Shown: piece after piece, positions 1-14,400 of the stretch
Layout: each line of letters starts with the position of its first letter
Numbering within the stretch: the first letter of the stretch is position 1
NCBI RefSeq assembly: GCF_905163445.1
Contig: NC_053202.1
Location: 5,518,001 to 5,582,000, forward strand
Length of the DNA: 64,000 bases
Reading direction: 5' to 3'
Source of the DNA: Pararge aegeria
Lineage: Eukaryota; Arthropoda; Insecta; Lepidoptera; Nymphalidae
The notes under the pieces: generated by a model
What the model was told of the DNA's origin: nothing
Seen by the model: the letters and a program-made list of their open reading frames with translations, nothing else
The model's database searches: none
Made by a program: the position numbers and the translations under genes

Positions 1-2258
1 TGTTTAATATCTTAAAAAAACCAACCTAGAAACTAATTGTGTTTCTTTGGGGTCGGTACTACCAGGTCCAGTTTTATTCGCAAACTATGTTTTTCGCGGC
101 CCGTCTTCGCCGTACATGTTATTCTATCGGGATAAAAAGTATTCTATATGTTGACCCGGAATAGACAGACAGACAGACAAAAAAATATATAGCATAGCCC
201 GGTTAAAATTTTCAAAATATATTAAATGTACAGAAATCTTCCAGTTACAGTTTTATTATAAGTACAAGTATAAGACACTCCAAAATAGTTTCAGTTGCGT
301 AAATCTCTCATGGACAGATGTCATCGATAACAAACCATCCTGACGATTCGTTGAAGAACACGATATGTAGCCCTAGTACAAGATTTGTTCGCTCGCATCG
401 AGGAGTCGTTTTCGAGTTTGGAAATACTTGAAGAACAGAGTAAAATGGTTCTTAATTGCATTGTGGGTTCTTATTTGCAATGGTTCTTATTTCAATAAAG
501 CTTATATGTCCCTGATATTCGATCGGGCTTTTGACAGAACGTTTGTGCGACTCAGTTGCGACTCTAAAACGAATGGCATTAGGTCAATCTTGCTTTGACG
601 GTACAGAGCTCAATACTCGAAAACTATTATCGAGATATTTTTGTACTAAGGCTATAACTGTTTCTTCTAAAACTTTATCGAAATTTATAGAACATTAAAG
701 AGTCGACAAACTGCATTACCATTAATTAAGAAACCACTTATACTTTGTCCTACAATTATATTGTTACAATATTCTTTGGTTTAATACTGGACTGTATAAA
801 ACAGTAATAACGATTATTTATTAATTATATGAATTATGAATTAAATCATTCGTTACTAATATTATTATTGCTTAAGTATGTTAGTCGATCCGTTCTTTTT
901 TAAGCAGTGCATATCTAAACTACTTCTTCTAACGAAAAAACTTTTTTAAAAGTTGAATTCATTAAGCGAGAAGTTGGCCGCACTTTAGTAACCTACTTCA
1001 ATGTAGGTTTGTAATAATTTGACAACACCTACTTGTTCTCGCTCATGTTGTCCTAATCCTAAAATGCCATGAGTTTTTCTATTCTTCCTTCATTCACCTA
1101 ACTTTGTAGCAGTGTTCAGACAAGGAGTATAAACCAAAATAAAAGTATAACTTTTTTTAACGTTCGGTTTAACAGTAACTTACTACTACGTTTATGATGT
1201 TTGATTGTAGAAAATAAAGCTGAAAATGCATTGTATTGGATTACCAGTTGTGGTAATGGCAGATCAGAATATGTCACCACCACTCCTGTTTTCGTCGTAC
1301 GAGGCGACTAAGAGAATATTGCATAGAACGGGTAGCAGTGTCCACTATTAACCCATGTTTCCAGCATGGTGATTATGGCTAAATCCCTCCATTTGATCTA
1401 TATAGGGTATTGATGATGTGAATATTATACCATGGAATTCCGCAAAGTAACGCTTGCATATATCCAATATCAAAAAACATTTCATCGCTCAGTTCTGCCA
1501 GTGGCTAGGACTACGGCTTCGTTTTAAGTAATTGAGTATTCAGGCATATTTGATTTCTTAAAACGCACATAACTTAAAAAGGCAGGCATGCAGCCTGAGA
1601 GTTCTCCATACTAATGTTCTGAAAGGCGTGTTGATATGATGATGGTGATGATGATGATGATGATGACCGTGATCACCAACCCATCTGCCCAGCGTAGTTA
1701 TTATGCGCAAACCCTCCCTTCAAATCAGTACTGGAGTGGTTAGATTATTATTGATGATGAGTCTATCATGAGTATATCATGGAATTGTGCAAAGTGACGC
1801 TTTCTTATATCCAACATATGAACAACGGGTAACCGGATTACGAAATACTGTTGAAGGGTTCATAAGTATACCTATCTTATAAGGTAAATATATTTCGTAG
1901 TAAAAATATTAGATCAAAAGAGGCATAAAGAAGCTAATAAAATCAAAACATTCTAAATGTCTACTTATGACAACCCTATTTCAGATGAAAGACCGATACG
2001 TGCATAGTACCTACGCTACGCGACGCGTACCTAATAAAGTAACAGTAGTCACTTGATTTTAATTTTGCATGCGATGTTAGGGCTGTGTCAGATTCATTTA
2101 AGTTAAAACTATGGCAGTGGTTTCCTCAAAAAGTATTAGCGTTTTGATTTCACAGATAAGTCTCAGAGACAGTACATAATGTACCTCTAAAGCCTGTGAA
2201 GTATTATTTGGGTTTTCATTTACACGTGGTATAAATTTAATTTCACGTTTTCACTTAC
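1..2258. other. Intron 16 of CFAP58 with repeat remnants
   Basis: No coding exon is supported on either strand. Visible repeats are a Lepidoptera-type piece with a GGGATAAAAAGTATTCTAT core (~95-170), fragments of an ATCATGGAATTCCGCAAAGT repeat (~1425-1465, ~1775-1810), a pattern containing GTCGTACGAGGCGACTAAG (~1290-1350), and a (GAT)n tract ending a SINE-like piece (1637-1666). Confidence 0.55.
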
Positions 2259-2416
2259 TTTTGCGTCAACCGCAACTTTTGCGTTAGATGCACACTCTCA
2301 GGGTCGGTCCCCTGCAGTTTCCTCCAGCGGTGGACATTGAGGGGGGTCTCAAGCGCCTGCTCGAGGGCGCGCACGCGTAACCTCTCGCGGCCTAGTTCAC
2401 GCTCCAAGTTGAACAC
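2259..2416 (-). CDS. CFAP58: CFAP58 exon 16 (last exon in window)
   Basis: Acceptor CCAG before 2416, donor GTAAGT after 2259, 158 nt, leaving two bases. It encodes a GC-richer stretch with RVRALEQALETPLNVHRWRK and GTDPESVHL, matching the conserved E-N-P-L-N-V-H-R-W-R-K-L block. The strong donor shows that the gene continues to the left. I found no convincing further exon in 1-2258. Confidence 0.94.
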
Positions 2417-5400
2417 CTGGCAATGACATCGTTCATTACTTGTCTTTTTAGTTTAATCCGCGCCACTTATATAGAACCTAATTGTCTGTCAAAATGCGAT
2501 GGAAAGAGCGATGTTAGAATTAAGTAAAAAAATATACTACGACAATACCATCTAGTACCAAAGTACCAGTGGACTTGTCTTATGAGTACTTAGATGACTT
2601 ATGAATAATATACATAAATATTTATAATATACAAATAAACACCCCGTTTCTGAAAAACATTCAAATTTTCTCAAACATTTTTCCAGTTTTGGCAATCAAT
2701 CCCACAGCCTCGGACTCAGAGAGCAGGGTCGCTGCCCACAGCGCCAATTGGCCGTCAAAAGGTTTTCACTATTAGATAGTTTCCTGAAGTAGAAGCAAAC
2801 AAGAGAAAACCGACTTCGAGCTTGCACAGTGGATGTAAAATCATATAAAATAAATGCTATAACAACAATAATTTTTTGCATTAATCAAACTTGATTACTA
2901 TGTGCTACAACTAGCTTCCAGTCGCGGAAAAATATTAAGCTACTAACTAATTTTGATAAAAAAGGGGTGTGTCAAGTGAATAAATCTGGGTTACTATAAG
3001 GATATTGTAAACAGTGTATTTTTATGCGATATCAGCAATCTTGGCTGATTTGATATAATTTTTTTAAAAGCTCCGTTGTCTGGCCCCGAAACTCTTCATC
3101 AGACATATATGATATTTAAATAGAACCATTTCTTTCGAGCAAAAAAAAAGGATTATGCAAATCCGTTCAGAAATGACGGAGCTCTAACACAAAAAAAATT
3201 GAATTTATAACCTCCTCCTGCTTGAAAGAAGTCGTTTAAAAACCGAACTAGAATCACTGACATCTTTCAAAAGGGAGTCGCCCCCACACTGGAACTGCGG
3301 ACTTTGACATGGACAAGTTAAAAAGTTTCATAGAAGAACAATATATTTAGTATATCTATTTCCTACCTCTAATCTCAAATCGGTCATATTCTCAATGCCC
3401 TTTGACAGCAAGTTCTTCTCTTTGCGCAGTCGGAGGATCTCAAGTCTTAGAAGACGAATGTCTTCTACCCTCTGTTCATATTGGCGTTCACCTTTAAATA
3501 AATAATGAAAAAAGATGGATACCATTTTTACACAGACACCAATGTGTCCGCGACATCAGAAGCGTGGAAATTTTGATGTTAAATGCCTATGCTTTTCCCT
3601 GACCCACAAATTACCATTTTGTAAAAGATGCTCGGTAAAAAAACAAAAATCCACAGGAATCATATTTTTTCTGTGATGAAAAGTATGTATCTATGTGCAT
3701 AGTTTAATCCAAATCCGTTCAGACGTTCTACGGTGATTGATTAATTAACATCCATGAAAACTTTCGCAATTCTAATATTGGTATAGATTAGCTGTTGGTT
3801 GTGACTTTTTTAAACGTAACAATATATTATATTTAGTCTACTGGATAAGCCTTAGGTCTTTCTTAAGTGGATTCCAAGTTCGATCCCCGCCATGCACCAT
3901 TGACTTTTCGGATTTCATCATCGTAGCAAACCATTACCTCCCCATGCTGAACATGTAGTATTTTTGTATATTTTATTTAATTTAACACAAAATAATCCAC
4001 AGCAATGTACTCATATCAATGAAAATATTACATTGAGCTTATAACTAAAAATTTGTTGAGACTAGAACGCCTATGTAGATTTTTACATATAAAGTGTAAT
4101 ATATTTAACATATAAAGTGTCCATTAAGCGTAGGCAGTGATAAATATCCGTAATATTATAATATAAAGAAGCTCCGATGAAAGTGGCATGTTCAGAATTT
4201 AACAAACCCTACATAAAAATTAAGAAAAAAAAGGGAAAAATATATTCAATTATTTTCGGAAGAACCTACTTGTGGATTACTAAAGATACGTTACAATCAC
4301 TAGAACACTTCAATAGAAAACAAGTTAACAGCAAGATATAATAATAAAATATAATATAGTAACTCACCACGATGCAGAGTGACTTCTAGAATACGTATTT
4401 TCTCATACAGAAGGGAGATCTCATCGTTCCTTCGCACCAACTGAGCACCAACAACGTCCCGTTCATTGATGAGGCCTTCCAGTTCTTTCATCAGTTTGGC
4501 TCTGGCTGTATCTCCTTCCTGCCAATATAATAAAGTATTATATTTATACCTTTGGCCTCCACCACTACGGTGGAGATTTTTGTAACAGAGCTCGGCCGGA
4601 GTGATCTGGCACATGTGGCTTAACACCATGTTGCAGGAAGTGTTCCTTTCATCTCCTGCGAAGAGTTGCTCTGTTTATACGTGATGGTTTACAACTTACC
4701 AGCAGATGGGCCATCTGCTTGGTCTGTCTTAATTTTTTCGAGCTTGCACAGTGTATGTGAAATCATATAAAAGTAAACACAACATGCATTTTCCGCAAAG
4801 TTACTTAAGATAACTAAAATAACAATTTCTAAAATTCTTACATCACAATAAAAAAAAATGAGAATACAGAAAAAATTATAATGACATAAATCGAGAGATT
4901 TATATTAATATATAGATAATATGTTCCTCATGATAAAATATGGGAATAACTAAAGTAATGGTTATTATTACAAACATAAAATTACAGTCGTTAAAGTCGT
5001 CTAACTTGGAGTATCGTGGAATTGTCAAAAAGTAATCAAGGTCAGTGCTCTAATCCTCTTTCTCATTATAAATAAATAAATCTTCTACTACAATACACAC
5101 ATCGCCACCTAGCCCCAAAGTAATCTTAGTACCCATAACACATGATACGCATGTGTTATGGGTACTAAGATGACTGATGAATATTTTTATGAATAATATA
5201 CATAAAAAACTTATAATATGCAAATAAGCAGCCATACACGGAAAAACATCTATATTCATAACATGAGAAAAGAAGCCCGTGCCTATTAGCGTCCCACTGA
5301 AGTGGGACGCTAATAGGCCGAAGAAGCAGAAAATATTTTTTAAGATTGTATTTAAAAATAAAACAGGCAGTTTTCAATCTCCAAGTCTCACCTGTATAAT

Positions 5401-8400
5401 TCTATTGAGCCTTGCTTCCTCTTGCCTCAGGGCGGAAATTTCCGCCTTTGCCTCCGACAACTTTGTCAAACCAGCTTGTATCTCTGCACGAAGTTGTTCG
5501 TTCTTCTTATTGCACTTTGCGAGTGTGCTCTCACACAATCTGAGTCCGCTCTCTTTGCCGCTTATATCCTCTTTCAGTTGCTCGATTTGATATGCTAACA
5601 TCTATAGAGGGAGTAAAAATTAAAATTGATTTATCACCTGGATTATAACACTTATTTTATATTAATATTCATTATTAACAAAACGTCTAAAGAATATTTT
5701 TAGTGCTCAGAGCAAATGATTTATATACAAAATAGCTTTCGTGTGCGTTTATTACGATTGTTACAAATCCCGTGGGAAACGTTTGTTTTTCTCGGATAAA
5801 TAGTAGCCTATGTAATATGTATGTAGGTATACTCTTCGTCCTTTCAACTAACTTTCAAGAACCAACCAATCTACTTGAGATTAGTTGCTATGTTAGGGCG
5901 TTGAGAAAGGACCAACAAACAGACACGCTTTCGCTTTTATAATTTATGTAAATATATGGACTAGCGATGGTAAAAAGATGATCCAGTCTTATGTGAAGCA
6001 TAAAGCAAAACCAAAATAAGGATTTTGGTTTTGTAGACAAGTATCGCTTACCACCCATAATATAGGCTAAGGTGAAGGAAGCCAATGCACTCGTTATTTT
6101 GAAGACTTATATTATAGATGGTGGGTAAAAAGGAAGGACCTTCTTCCTGTCATCTTTCACATTCCTAAAATACTACGACGAAACGCTACAGATTTTTATG
6201 ATACCTTGTATGGTTACAGGGAATTGTGAAACTAGATGAAATAATAACTAAGCAGAAGAATCATTTACAAATACATCTAATAAAAACTTAAGGATAGACA
6301 TTGTTGCGTGTACGCAAATGGACGGCATGCAAACTGACGTTGCAAAAGAAAGAAAATTTGAATAAAATACTCTCTTCTTGATATTACCTTAAGCTTCTGT
6401 TTGAGATCCTGTATTTCATCAAGTGCTTCTGTATAGTTTTTATGCAGCATATTTCTTTCAGCACGCGCGGCGTCTAGTGCGACGGAAAATTTGCGACTCT
6501 TAAGACATTCCTCTCTGAGTGCTTTTTTCAAGTCCAATATATCAGCTGTTCGAAGACGGACTTCCTCTGAAAAAAGAATCAGGAATGCTATAGCCAAATC
6601 AATTTCATATTTATGGGCGACGGAGAGATTTTTTATTTAAAATTTTATTTACTATATTCTATGAACAAGAGAACTGCAACCGTTAGTAACGATTGACGAA
6701 AGAAAATTAGTGCACTGAATTGTAAAATCACTAGACCATACGGTTTATTAAACAAAAACTGATGTAGCGTCGATAAAACAACAAAAAAATTCCTAATATT
6801 TTAATTCATTTTTGTTTTACTGTTCTAAGATTTTAATTTCTATGATACTCTTACCTGTAGTTTCATCTATTTTCTCATTAAGAGCAATTGTTTCCTCCAG
6901 CATTCTGCAAGTAATTTTTTATCTGTTTTTATTGGGACTATCTGAGTTTCTGATTACGGGATGTATAATGCCTTAAAGCTTTCCTTGAGCAACGTCCATG
7001 GACCTGATTTCAAGGCATTGATTTTCATAATAGGGACAATTAGATAATTTCTGGTTCCTAATGATCTTACCTGTCCTTGTCTTTTTCATACTGCCGTATT
7101 GTAAGTCTCTGCTTGTTAATCTGCGCTGAGTTCAGATCTAGCTCATGTTCCAGTTGCTTTCGCCTCGTCTCCTGTTGGTTTATTAGCTTCAGATTTTCTA
7201 TTGCTTCGCCTGGGGGCAAAAACTGAACATGTTGAAATTTCGATATCCTAATGTTTAATCTAATGAAACATTGTGCAAAATTAAGGTGTTGATTATTTTC
7301 ATCTGATGGGCTTATAGTAGGAATCTATTTCAAACAGAAATCAAGTTGAGTTAAATAAGTCGATGTATGTTGCACGAAAAGATGTAAGGACAGAACCAAA
7401 CACTTAACAGGTTTATAATATGTTCAAGAAAACGCATGAAACAAAAACATGGACATTTTTCAGCAAGTGAAGAAAGATTTATACCTACGCTTCTTGGTAC
7501 TACAAAAATGGTCAATCTTTAAGTGTATTTGGGGTTGTTAAAACTATGGAACGAAAAGGAAACTAAACTATGGAACACGATCGAGAGAAATGCCTGGGTT
7601 CTGGTGAAGGTCTGTATTATGAACATAATCAACATACTCTGTATTTTCTGCATATTCTTGGTCAAAATATCCTTCTCCCTGTTAAGGTTCTCAATTTCTC
7701 TCTTATCAGATTCCGCTTGCTTGTTGCCTATTATTATCTCTCTCTCCATCACGGATACTTGCTGCCTCAGGTTCTCTCTAAAATTTTATAATTTATTTAA
7801 TGTAAAAGCTAAAAGATTACCACGTAATGCTTTATCAGTGCTAACAATTCGAATTGAATCTAGATAGAAAACTTTTTTTTATTCACCTAGAAGTTAGTCC
7901 TTGACTGCTAAAGGCGAGATCACCCTAAATCCGCTATCGGTGTTGAGTCGTGATGCAGTATAGGATGTCAGCAGGCTATCTTGCTAGAGGTACCTGATCC
8001 GGCTCGGTTTCTGAGCGCTTCAAGAGCGCTGAATAGCTTAGCGATATGTCTTTGTCGATACTGCGGATACTGCCATTAGACAAGATCAGAGAAAATTCAA
8101 AAATTGGCCCTGCCGGGGATATATCCAGGGACCTCGCACTTTAAAGACACTGCGCTTATTCATTCGTATCATTTCCATTTGGTTTAGACCAATCGGAGTT
8201 ATGGGTACTCGAAACTACGCCTCCTTGCATGGGCTTTTCCTCACAGGCCGTCTCTGCTACCTGGACTTTGCCTTCAGACTTTATAAACGGGGCTGAGGCC
8301 GCGCCTATTTGGTGCCAGCCTCGAGGTGGTGGCTCTCCCAGATCGTTAACATTCGCTAGATGCTACCACTGGGGTTCTTTGACTAAAAAGCTACTTACCT

Positions 8401-11400
8401 AGTCTAACGGGCCCTGGCCTTGGAGTAACCGCAAAACAAACTCAGCCAGGTTTTTAATTGTTTTTTTTACAATAACATCATCCTGATCAGTCTTTTAACG
8501 TTCCATTTCGATAGGAGGTATTAGAAGCATAGTTGGTGGGCCATGGTTTTATGTCACTTACCGATCTGCTATAATGCCAGCTTTCGCCTGCTCAAGTAGC
8601 TGGTATCTCTTGGTCTGCTGAATGGCTTGTTTGGAGAGCTTTGTCACCTCATTACGAAGTCTGTTGGAGTCATCAATCATGTTCTGTGAGGAATATTCGA
8701 TATTTTTGTATAATTGTTTCTTGGTAAGTACCATCATGGCACACAATGGCTCGCTCGATAGCGGCTATATAGCGTTTTCTGTCATCAGTCGTCACTCAAT
8801 ACGCCGTTAGGCAATAACCCCAAACGTATATTTTTATTTAGTTATTATTCAGGTATGATGAATGAATACACTTTTATTTTAAATAACATCGAAAACACAT
8901 AAAATGCAAATACAATAGAAGGTTATGGTAAAAGGTGCTATATGGCGGCCTTAATAATCTCGCTACATAATAATCTCTTTCATTTTTATTTTAAATAAAA
9001 GAACCATAATTTTAATTTAACCACTTAGCCACCCTTGAAAGAGCTATCGAAATCTGATAAGATTCAAAGGTTAAGCGAAAAGTAAAGCGTTAAGTCTCAT
9101 GATCTCTCAAACCCTCCGTCTTATGCCGGAGAAGGTAGGCCTATCCAATATTGAATGTCTTTTTTTTTTAAATATTAATAGCGGACAAACGAGCAAGTGG
9201 GTCACCTGATGATAAGTGATCACCGCCGCCCATAAACATCTGCAGCACCAGAGGAGCCACCGATGCGTTGCCAGCTTTTAAGGAATTTGTTTATCCGCCC
9301 CTTGAATAACCCTAGATTGTATTTTTAAGGAAACACATCAGATGGGAGATTGTTCCATAATTTGCAAGTGCGCGGTAGAAATGATCTGGTATTTCGAACA
9401 GTAAAAGAATACCAGACATCCAGATGATGAGGGTGGAATTTATTTCTACGGCGTGAGGTGCGGTCAGAGAACATGGAAGGAGGTATCAACGCAAACAACT
9501 CTTCAGAACATTCTCTATTATAGAGTCGATAGAACACACAAGGGAGTGATGTCTCACCTTCAATTCCTTGCTAGTGTTTATAAGAGTTTGCTTGGTCTTT
9601 TCAAAATCGGCGTTGGTGAAATCAAGCTGCTCTCTCAACTGAGTGGCCTTGGTGGAAGCTGCATCCCGCTCTTGTTGTGCGAGGTCCAATTTGTTCCCCA
9701 TTTCACGCAGTTGGCGATCGCGTCGTTCTATGGTTTTTTCAGCTTTCGAAAGCTGAATGTGTTTAGAAATCGGTTAAAGTGATATGAAAGGAGAAAGCTC
9801 ACAGTCCGAAAAAAAATAAACAAAGACTACCATATATATTATTGTCCCAGTTTTATCGCTATAAAAATGTTATGCAAATTTGTATTTAAAAAGTTGATAA
9901 TAGTTGTGTCGTGGTTTAATTCAAGTAAATACAATATTACTTGCTTTAAAGGTGAAGGAAGACATCGTGAGGAAACAAACATGCCAGATAGTTCTCCACA
10001 GTGCTCTCGTCTTGTCTAGTCTCATTCTGAGAGGAAACCCGTGCCCATTAGTGGGCGGTTTGATTATGATGACGATGATATTAACCTCTGAAGCGCGCCA
10101 TCCATCCTCAAAAATCTAAATGTCAGTTTCAAACAGTTCAAATTTGGAAGCCATTCTTTTTTTTAAATTTCATTTATAGAAGTATAGGTCTACAATGAAA
10201 TATATAAAAATCGTAAAGAATCTTTTATTATCAAAGTAGTATAGCTTGTATGCATAAAATTGTATGTTTATCGATCCAGAAATAACGACTTATATTTCGA
10301 GTGCATTTAATCTTATACTAAGGTTATTATCGAGATACTCGAAAAAATGTACACTTACTTTTTCATTAAGGTTCTTTATGGCATTTCCTCTGGTCTCTAC
10401 TTCCGTCTTCATCGTTTCAGACTCAGATTTCAAATGATCTACCAGTCTGTTCTGTCGCACGGCATTATTGTCCGCTTCCTAAAATAAGAAACAATATAAA
10501 ATATTTCCAAATCCTTAGGAATGTTTTCGCAGGGTAAGAACTACCTAGCCTATCTCTTTTTCCGGGTTTTTAAATGTATGCAATAAAATACATTGACCGG
10601 ATACGCCGTTGCTGCGTGAAAGGTCAGAATAACAAAAAAATAAACGCTTATTATACCTTTCACTTACTTACTGCTCTACGTGTTAGCATGAAAGCAAAGC
10701 AAGCGAAAAGAAAATAGTTTTTGGCTCTGTGGCGTGCGATACAACTGTTTTCATTCATTCATTCATTCGTTTTTGCATACCAGATAACAGTCTACTACTA
10801 GGTACTACTAAGAAGAAGAAGAAGAAGAAGAAACACTTTATTGCACGTATAACATACAGGAAAAGAAACAGTAAGGAATATACAGTACACAATGTAGACA
10901 TGCAAAGGCGGCCTTATTACTGCAAGCAATCTCTTACAGGCAACCTTTGTAGATAGGACTTACAGCAAGAGAACGGGATAGTGCCAAGAGTGTTGATAGA
11001 TATACATAAATACCAAAATGTAAAGATACAAATACATATATAATTTAAATAAATATACGTATTATATAAAATATACCTACATGATATATAAATAGAAAAT
11101 ATACATAATATATATAAATATATAACAAACATAATATATATAAGTAGATTTTAACACACAGTAAAAAAAAAAAAAAAAATATAAAGAATCTACTTCAAAT
11201 TTCATCACTCAAAGAGAGGTAGTAGTCCTTCAGACGACTCTTAAATATCGGAAGGGAACTACTTCACCACGGATTTCAGCAGGCAGATTGTTCCAGAGCA
11301 TAACTGCTTTAAAGGTGAAAGAATTACTGAAGAACTTTGTTTTACTAAAAGGGAGTACCAGACGGTTACCAAGGCGGGATCGAAGGTTGGAATGAGAAGA

Positions 11401-14400
11401 TGAGTCAGAAATAAAGCGAAAACGATCCCTTAAATAAGAGGGAGATAAAGGACTATTAAGAATAGAATAAAAGAAGGAAAGTATATGAACTTCACGGCGT
11501 AAACGGATAGGCAACCATTTTAGTCTAGCTCGGTACTCCGATATGTGATCAAATTTACGCAGTCCAAACACAAACCGGATGCATAAATTACTAATTTAAA
11601 GAACGAGAAACTATTATGAAATCCTATTATAGTATTAAGAACTACGTCAACGATAGAAATGCTTGGGTGTAAATTATTGCTCTAACCAGGTTGCTTCTTT
11701 AATAATTTTAAGTGACAGTGTGAGATGGTAATAACAAAAAAAAACAACCGGCTAAGTTTGTTGTGGGCTTCTTCTTAGACCAGGGCACGTTTGGAACCCA
11801 CGTAGCTTTAGTTTTAAGTTGACGAATTTAGTTATCGCTATCAAAATCAACCATTCTATGTTATATTTTACATGTAATGTACGAATCAAAAGTGCCATAT
11901 TTGTGCCCATTTTGTATAAAGAAATATTTGACTTTGACTTTTAAAAAAATGACAAAGGGACAATGTAATATTAATTATTATCTACCCAAAAACTTTCACT
12001 TTTATATTTAAGCAATAAAACCCAAAAAGTTATAATAAAATCCAGCCGCATGAGTTTTCAATTTGAGGGAAAAAAACGGGTTTTTTTTCAGATGAATTCC
12101 TCAAATGAATTTAAAGACTTAATAAAGATAAAATAACTGTTTACAATGTTGAAATGCTTTGCTGCCAGTGTTTTTGTTGTTCTAAGAAAATTGATTTATT
12201 CTTGTTCGATGAAAATTAAACTGTCACTAAATATAAAATGCGAGTTTTTATACTCAACTTCATTGAGTCATGATGATAAGAGGTTTTATATTTCAAGACA
12301 TGAATTCTTCATGTTCCAAGAAAGTGACTAAGACATGCCTATATTATCAGCAAGGCTTGCTTATGGGGAAAAACTTTGAACTTTTGGATCCTTTTGTCTC
12401 GACCTTTCCTGTAATCTTTTTAAAAGGCCTCTGAGATGCGTTTTGCATGTTTCCTTTTTTTTTTTTGTATTTATGTTTCGTATAAAAAAGATAAGAACTT
12501 TCTGGTTGGTATGGGAGGAAGCGGGTTCCTGTGTCGACAATCGGTATTAAGTATCGACGATCTTAAAATGTTTCAGTTGCAAGAGTTGGAAAATGACCTT
12601 TTATCACTTCCGTGCCGCTGAAAGTATCGATCCCCAAAAATTATTATTTTTAACATATGATAAACATATTTAAAACCCAATAACCTGCAATGCTATTTCA
12701 TATTTAAACATAACCTTGTAACTATTTGGTCAATAGGCATACAACCCATTATATTACTGCGTATGCGCAGAGTAAATGAATAAACTAAATGGCACCGATT
12801 CATTGGTGCTAAACTTTAAAAGGGCACCAAATGTGCGCATTAAGTAACCTGGTGTTTGTCGGTAGATATACTGTAAATATACGTTCTGACTATAGGATAC
12901 GTCGCGTAACTTAAATTATTCAAATACGTCGAAGTTCTATCTATTTCCGTGGAAGTTCATGAACATTCTAAGAGATGGCGCTGTGGATTAAATTAGTGGA
13001 AAATATTTGTTTTGAGAAACATATATGTCATTTATATCGATGCATACAATAATTCTGATCAATGTAGAACCTTTTAAGAATTTTTACCTCTAATTGTTCT
13101 TCCAGTTTGGCAATGGTTTCTTCAGCAGCCGTAATCTTTTGCTCCAGCTCCTCAATGAAGCTTAAAGAATTGTTCAGCCGGTGCTTAACCCCTTCGAGTT
13201 CACCTTGTAGCCTGGCTTTTTCTTTTTCAAACTTCTCCTTCTCCTTCACAGCTGATGTCGCGCCCCTAAACGTGAGGGATGCACAATATTAAGTAAATAT
13301 TCCAAATAAGAGGTGACTTTATTTCAGTAAAAAGACGTTACCATTTGATTCATCATCATCACCATCAGCACTCCTATTACTCATATACTCATTGCTGAGT
13401 GTATACCTACTCTTATAGGAAATTGAGCATAGACCCATCACGCTGTTTAAATGCGGGGTTGGCGGGCTTTAAGGTTTACTATCACATCGAACCAAGGACT
13501 TGTCTGCCTTCTAGTTAAAATTGCTAACTAGACCAATCAGGCAGTTTGTTATCATTGTCGTCATTCGAAATCTATTAATCAACATGTAGCCCTATACTCA
13601 GTCTTGCACGAAAGCTGAGTTTAGTCTGCTTTTTTTTTAGTTATACTTAATTGACGGACCCAGAACTTAGCCCACCTGATTGTTACTGGAAACTAATCAC
13701 ATATAAACACACAGGGTATGCGAGGGACACGTCCTACAAAATGCCACCCTGTGTCCATCAATCTGTGGCGAAAGTATTAAGCCATACGTGACTGTAATTA
13801 ACACCGCAACCATACCCTTCATCGCTAATCACCTGAGGGGTTGCTAAGGCGTCACCGGGGGAGTGTAGCAAGCGCGAGAGCTCACCATAAGAAGAACCAC
13901 TGAGCTCAACGACATCAGTGGGGAAGCAAATGCTCGGTGGCAGATATAAATATGGTGGAAGTACATTTTCGGACGACCGCTGTTATAAGAAGTTCTGCTA
14001 CTCCTAGCTTGATCGCGTTTAGTTTGAACGCTGGATGGAGCCTAAGGAAGATAAGGATGATTAACTCACGCATCATCGTCACCGGCTCGTTTTCTCGCAT
14101 CCAGTTCCTTTTCCAGGCGTGTCACAGTCTTCTTCATGGTCTCCAAGCTCTCAACGCTCGCCAGTTCTCGAGAGTGCATCGCGTCTGCTAAGGCCCGAGC
14201 TTCCTCTATTTAGAATAGAACACTATCATACACTAGCTGTTCACTGTGACTTTATCCGTTTTTTTTTCGGTTTGCTAAAATTCCTGGGGTTAAAAGGAGG
14301 AGCAAACACTTACCGATCTCTCCTCTCAGCTTCTCAACAGTTTTACCGTTTTCGGAGATCTCTGCTAAATATTCACTTATCATTTCGTCGTAACGCCGAA

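Noticed and set aside
1621..1670. Tandem GAT repeat as a regulatory or CRISPR-like array
   Set aside because: It is a simple repeat at the end of a SINE/LINE-type element. There are no spacers and the genome is eukaryotic.
4300..4629. Reading the 109-codon minus-strand frame as one protein
   Set aside because: Only 4518-4368 is CFAP58 exon 14. The extensions on both sides are intron sequence read through.
10664..10680. Minus-strand GTAAGTAAG as an additional CFAP58 splice donor
   Set aside because: No open coding stretch in frame precedes it, and exons 6 and 7 already join in phase.
12436..12621. 61-codon frame ending QLQELENDLLSLPCR
   Set aside because: Protein-like tail but isolated in a CFAP58 intron, no exon signals. 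I could not tie it to a family, so it is only mentioned as a possible transposon remnant.
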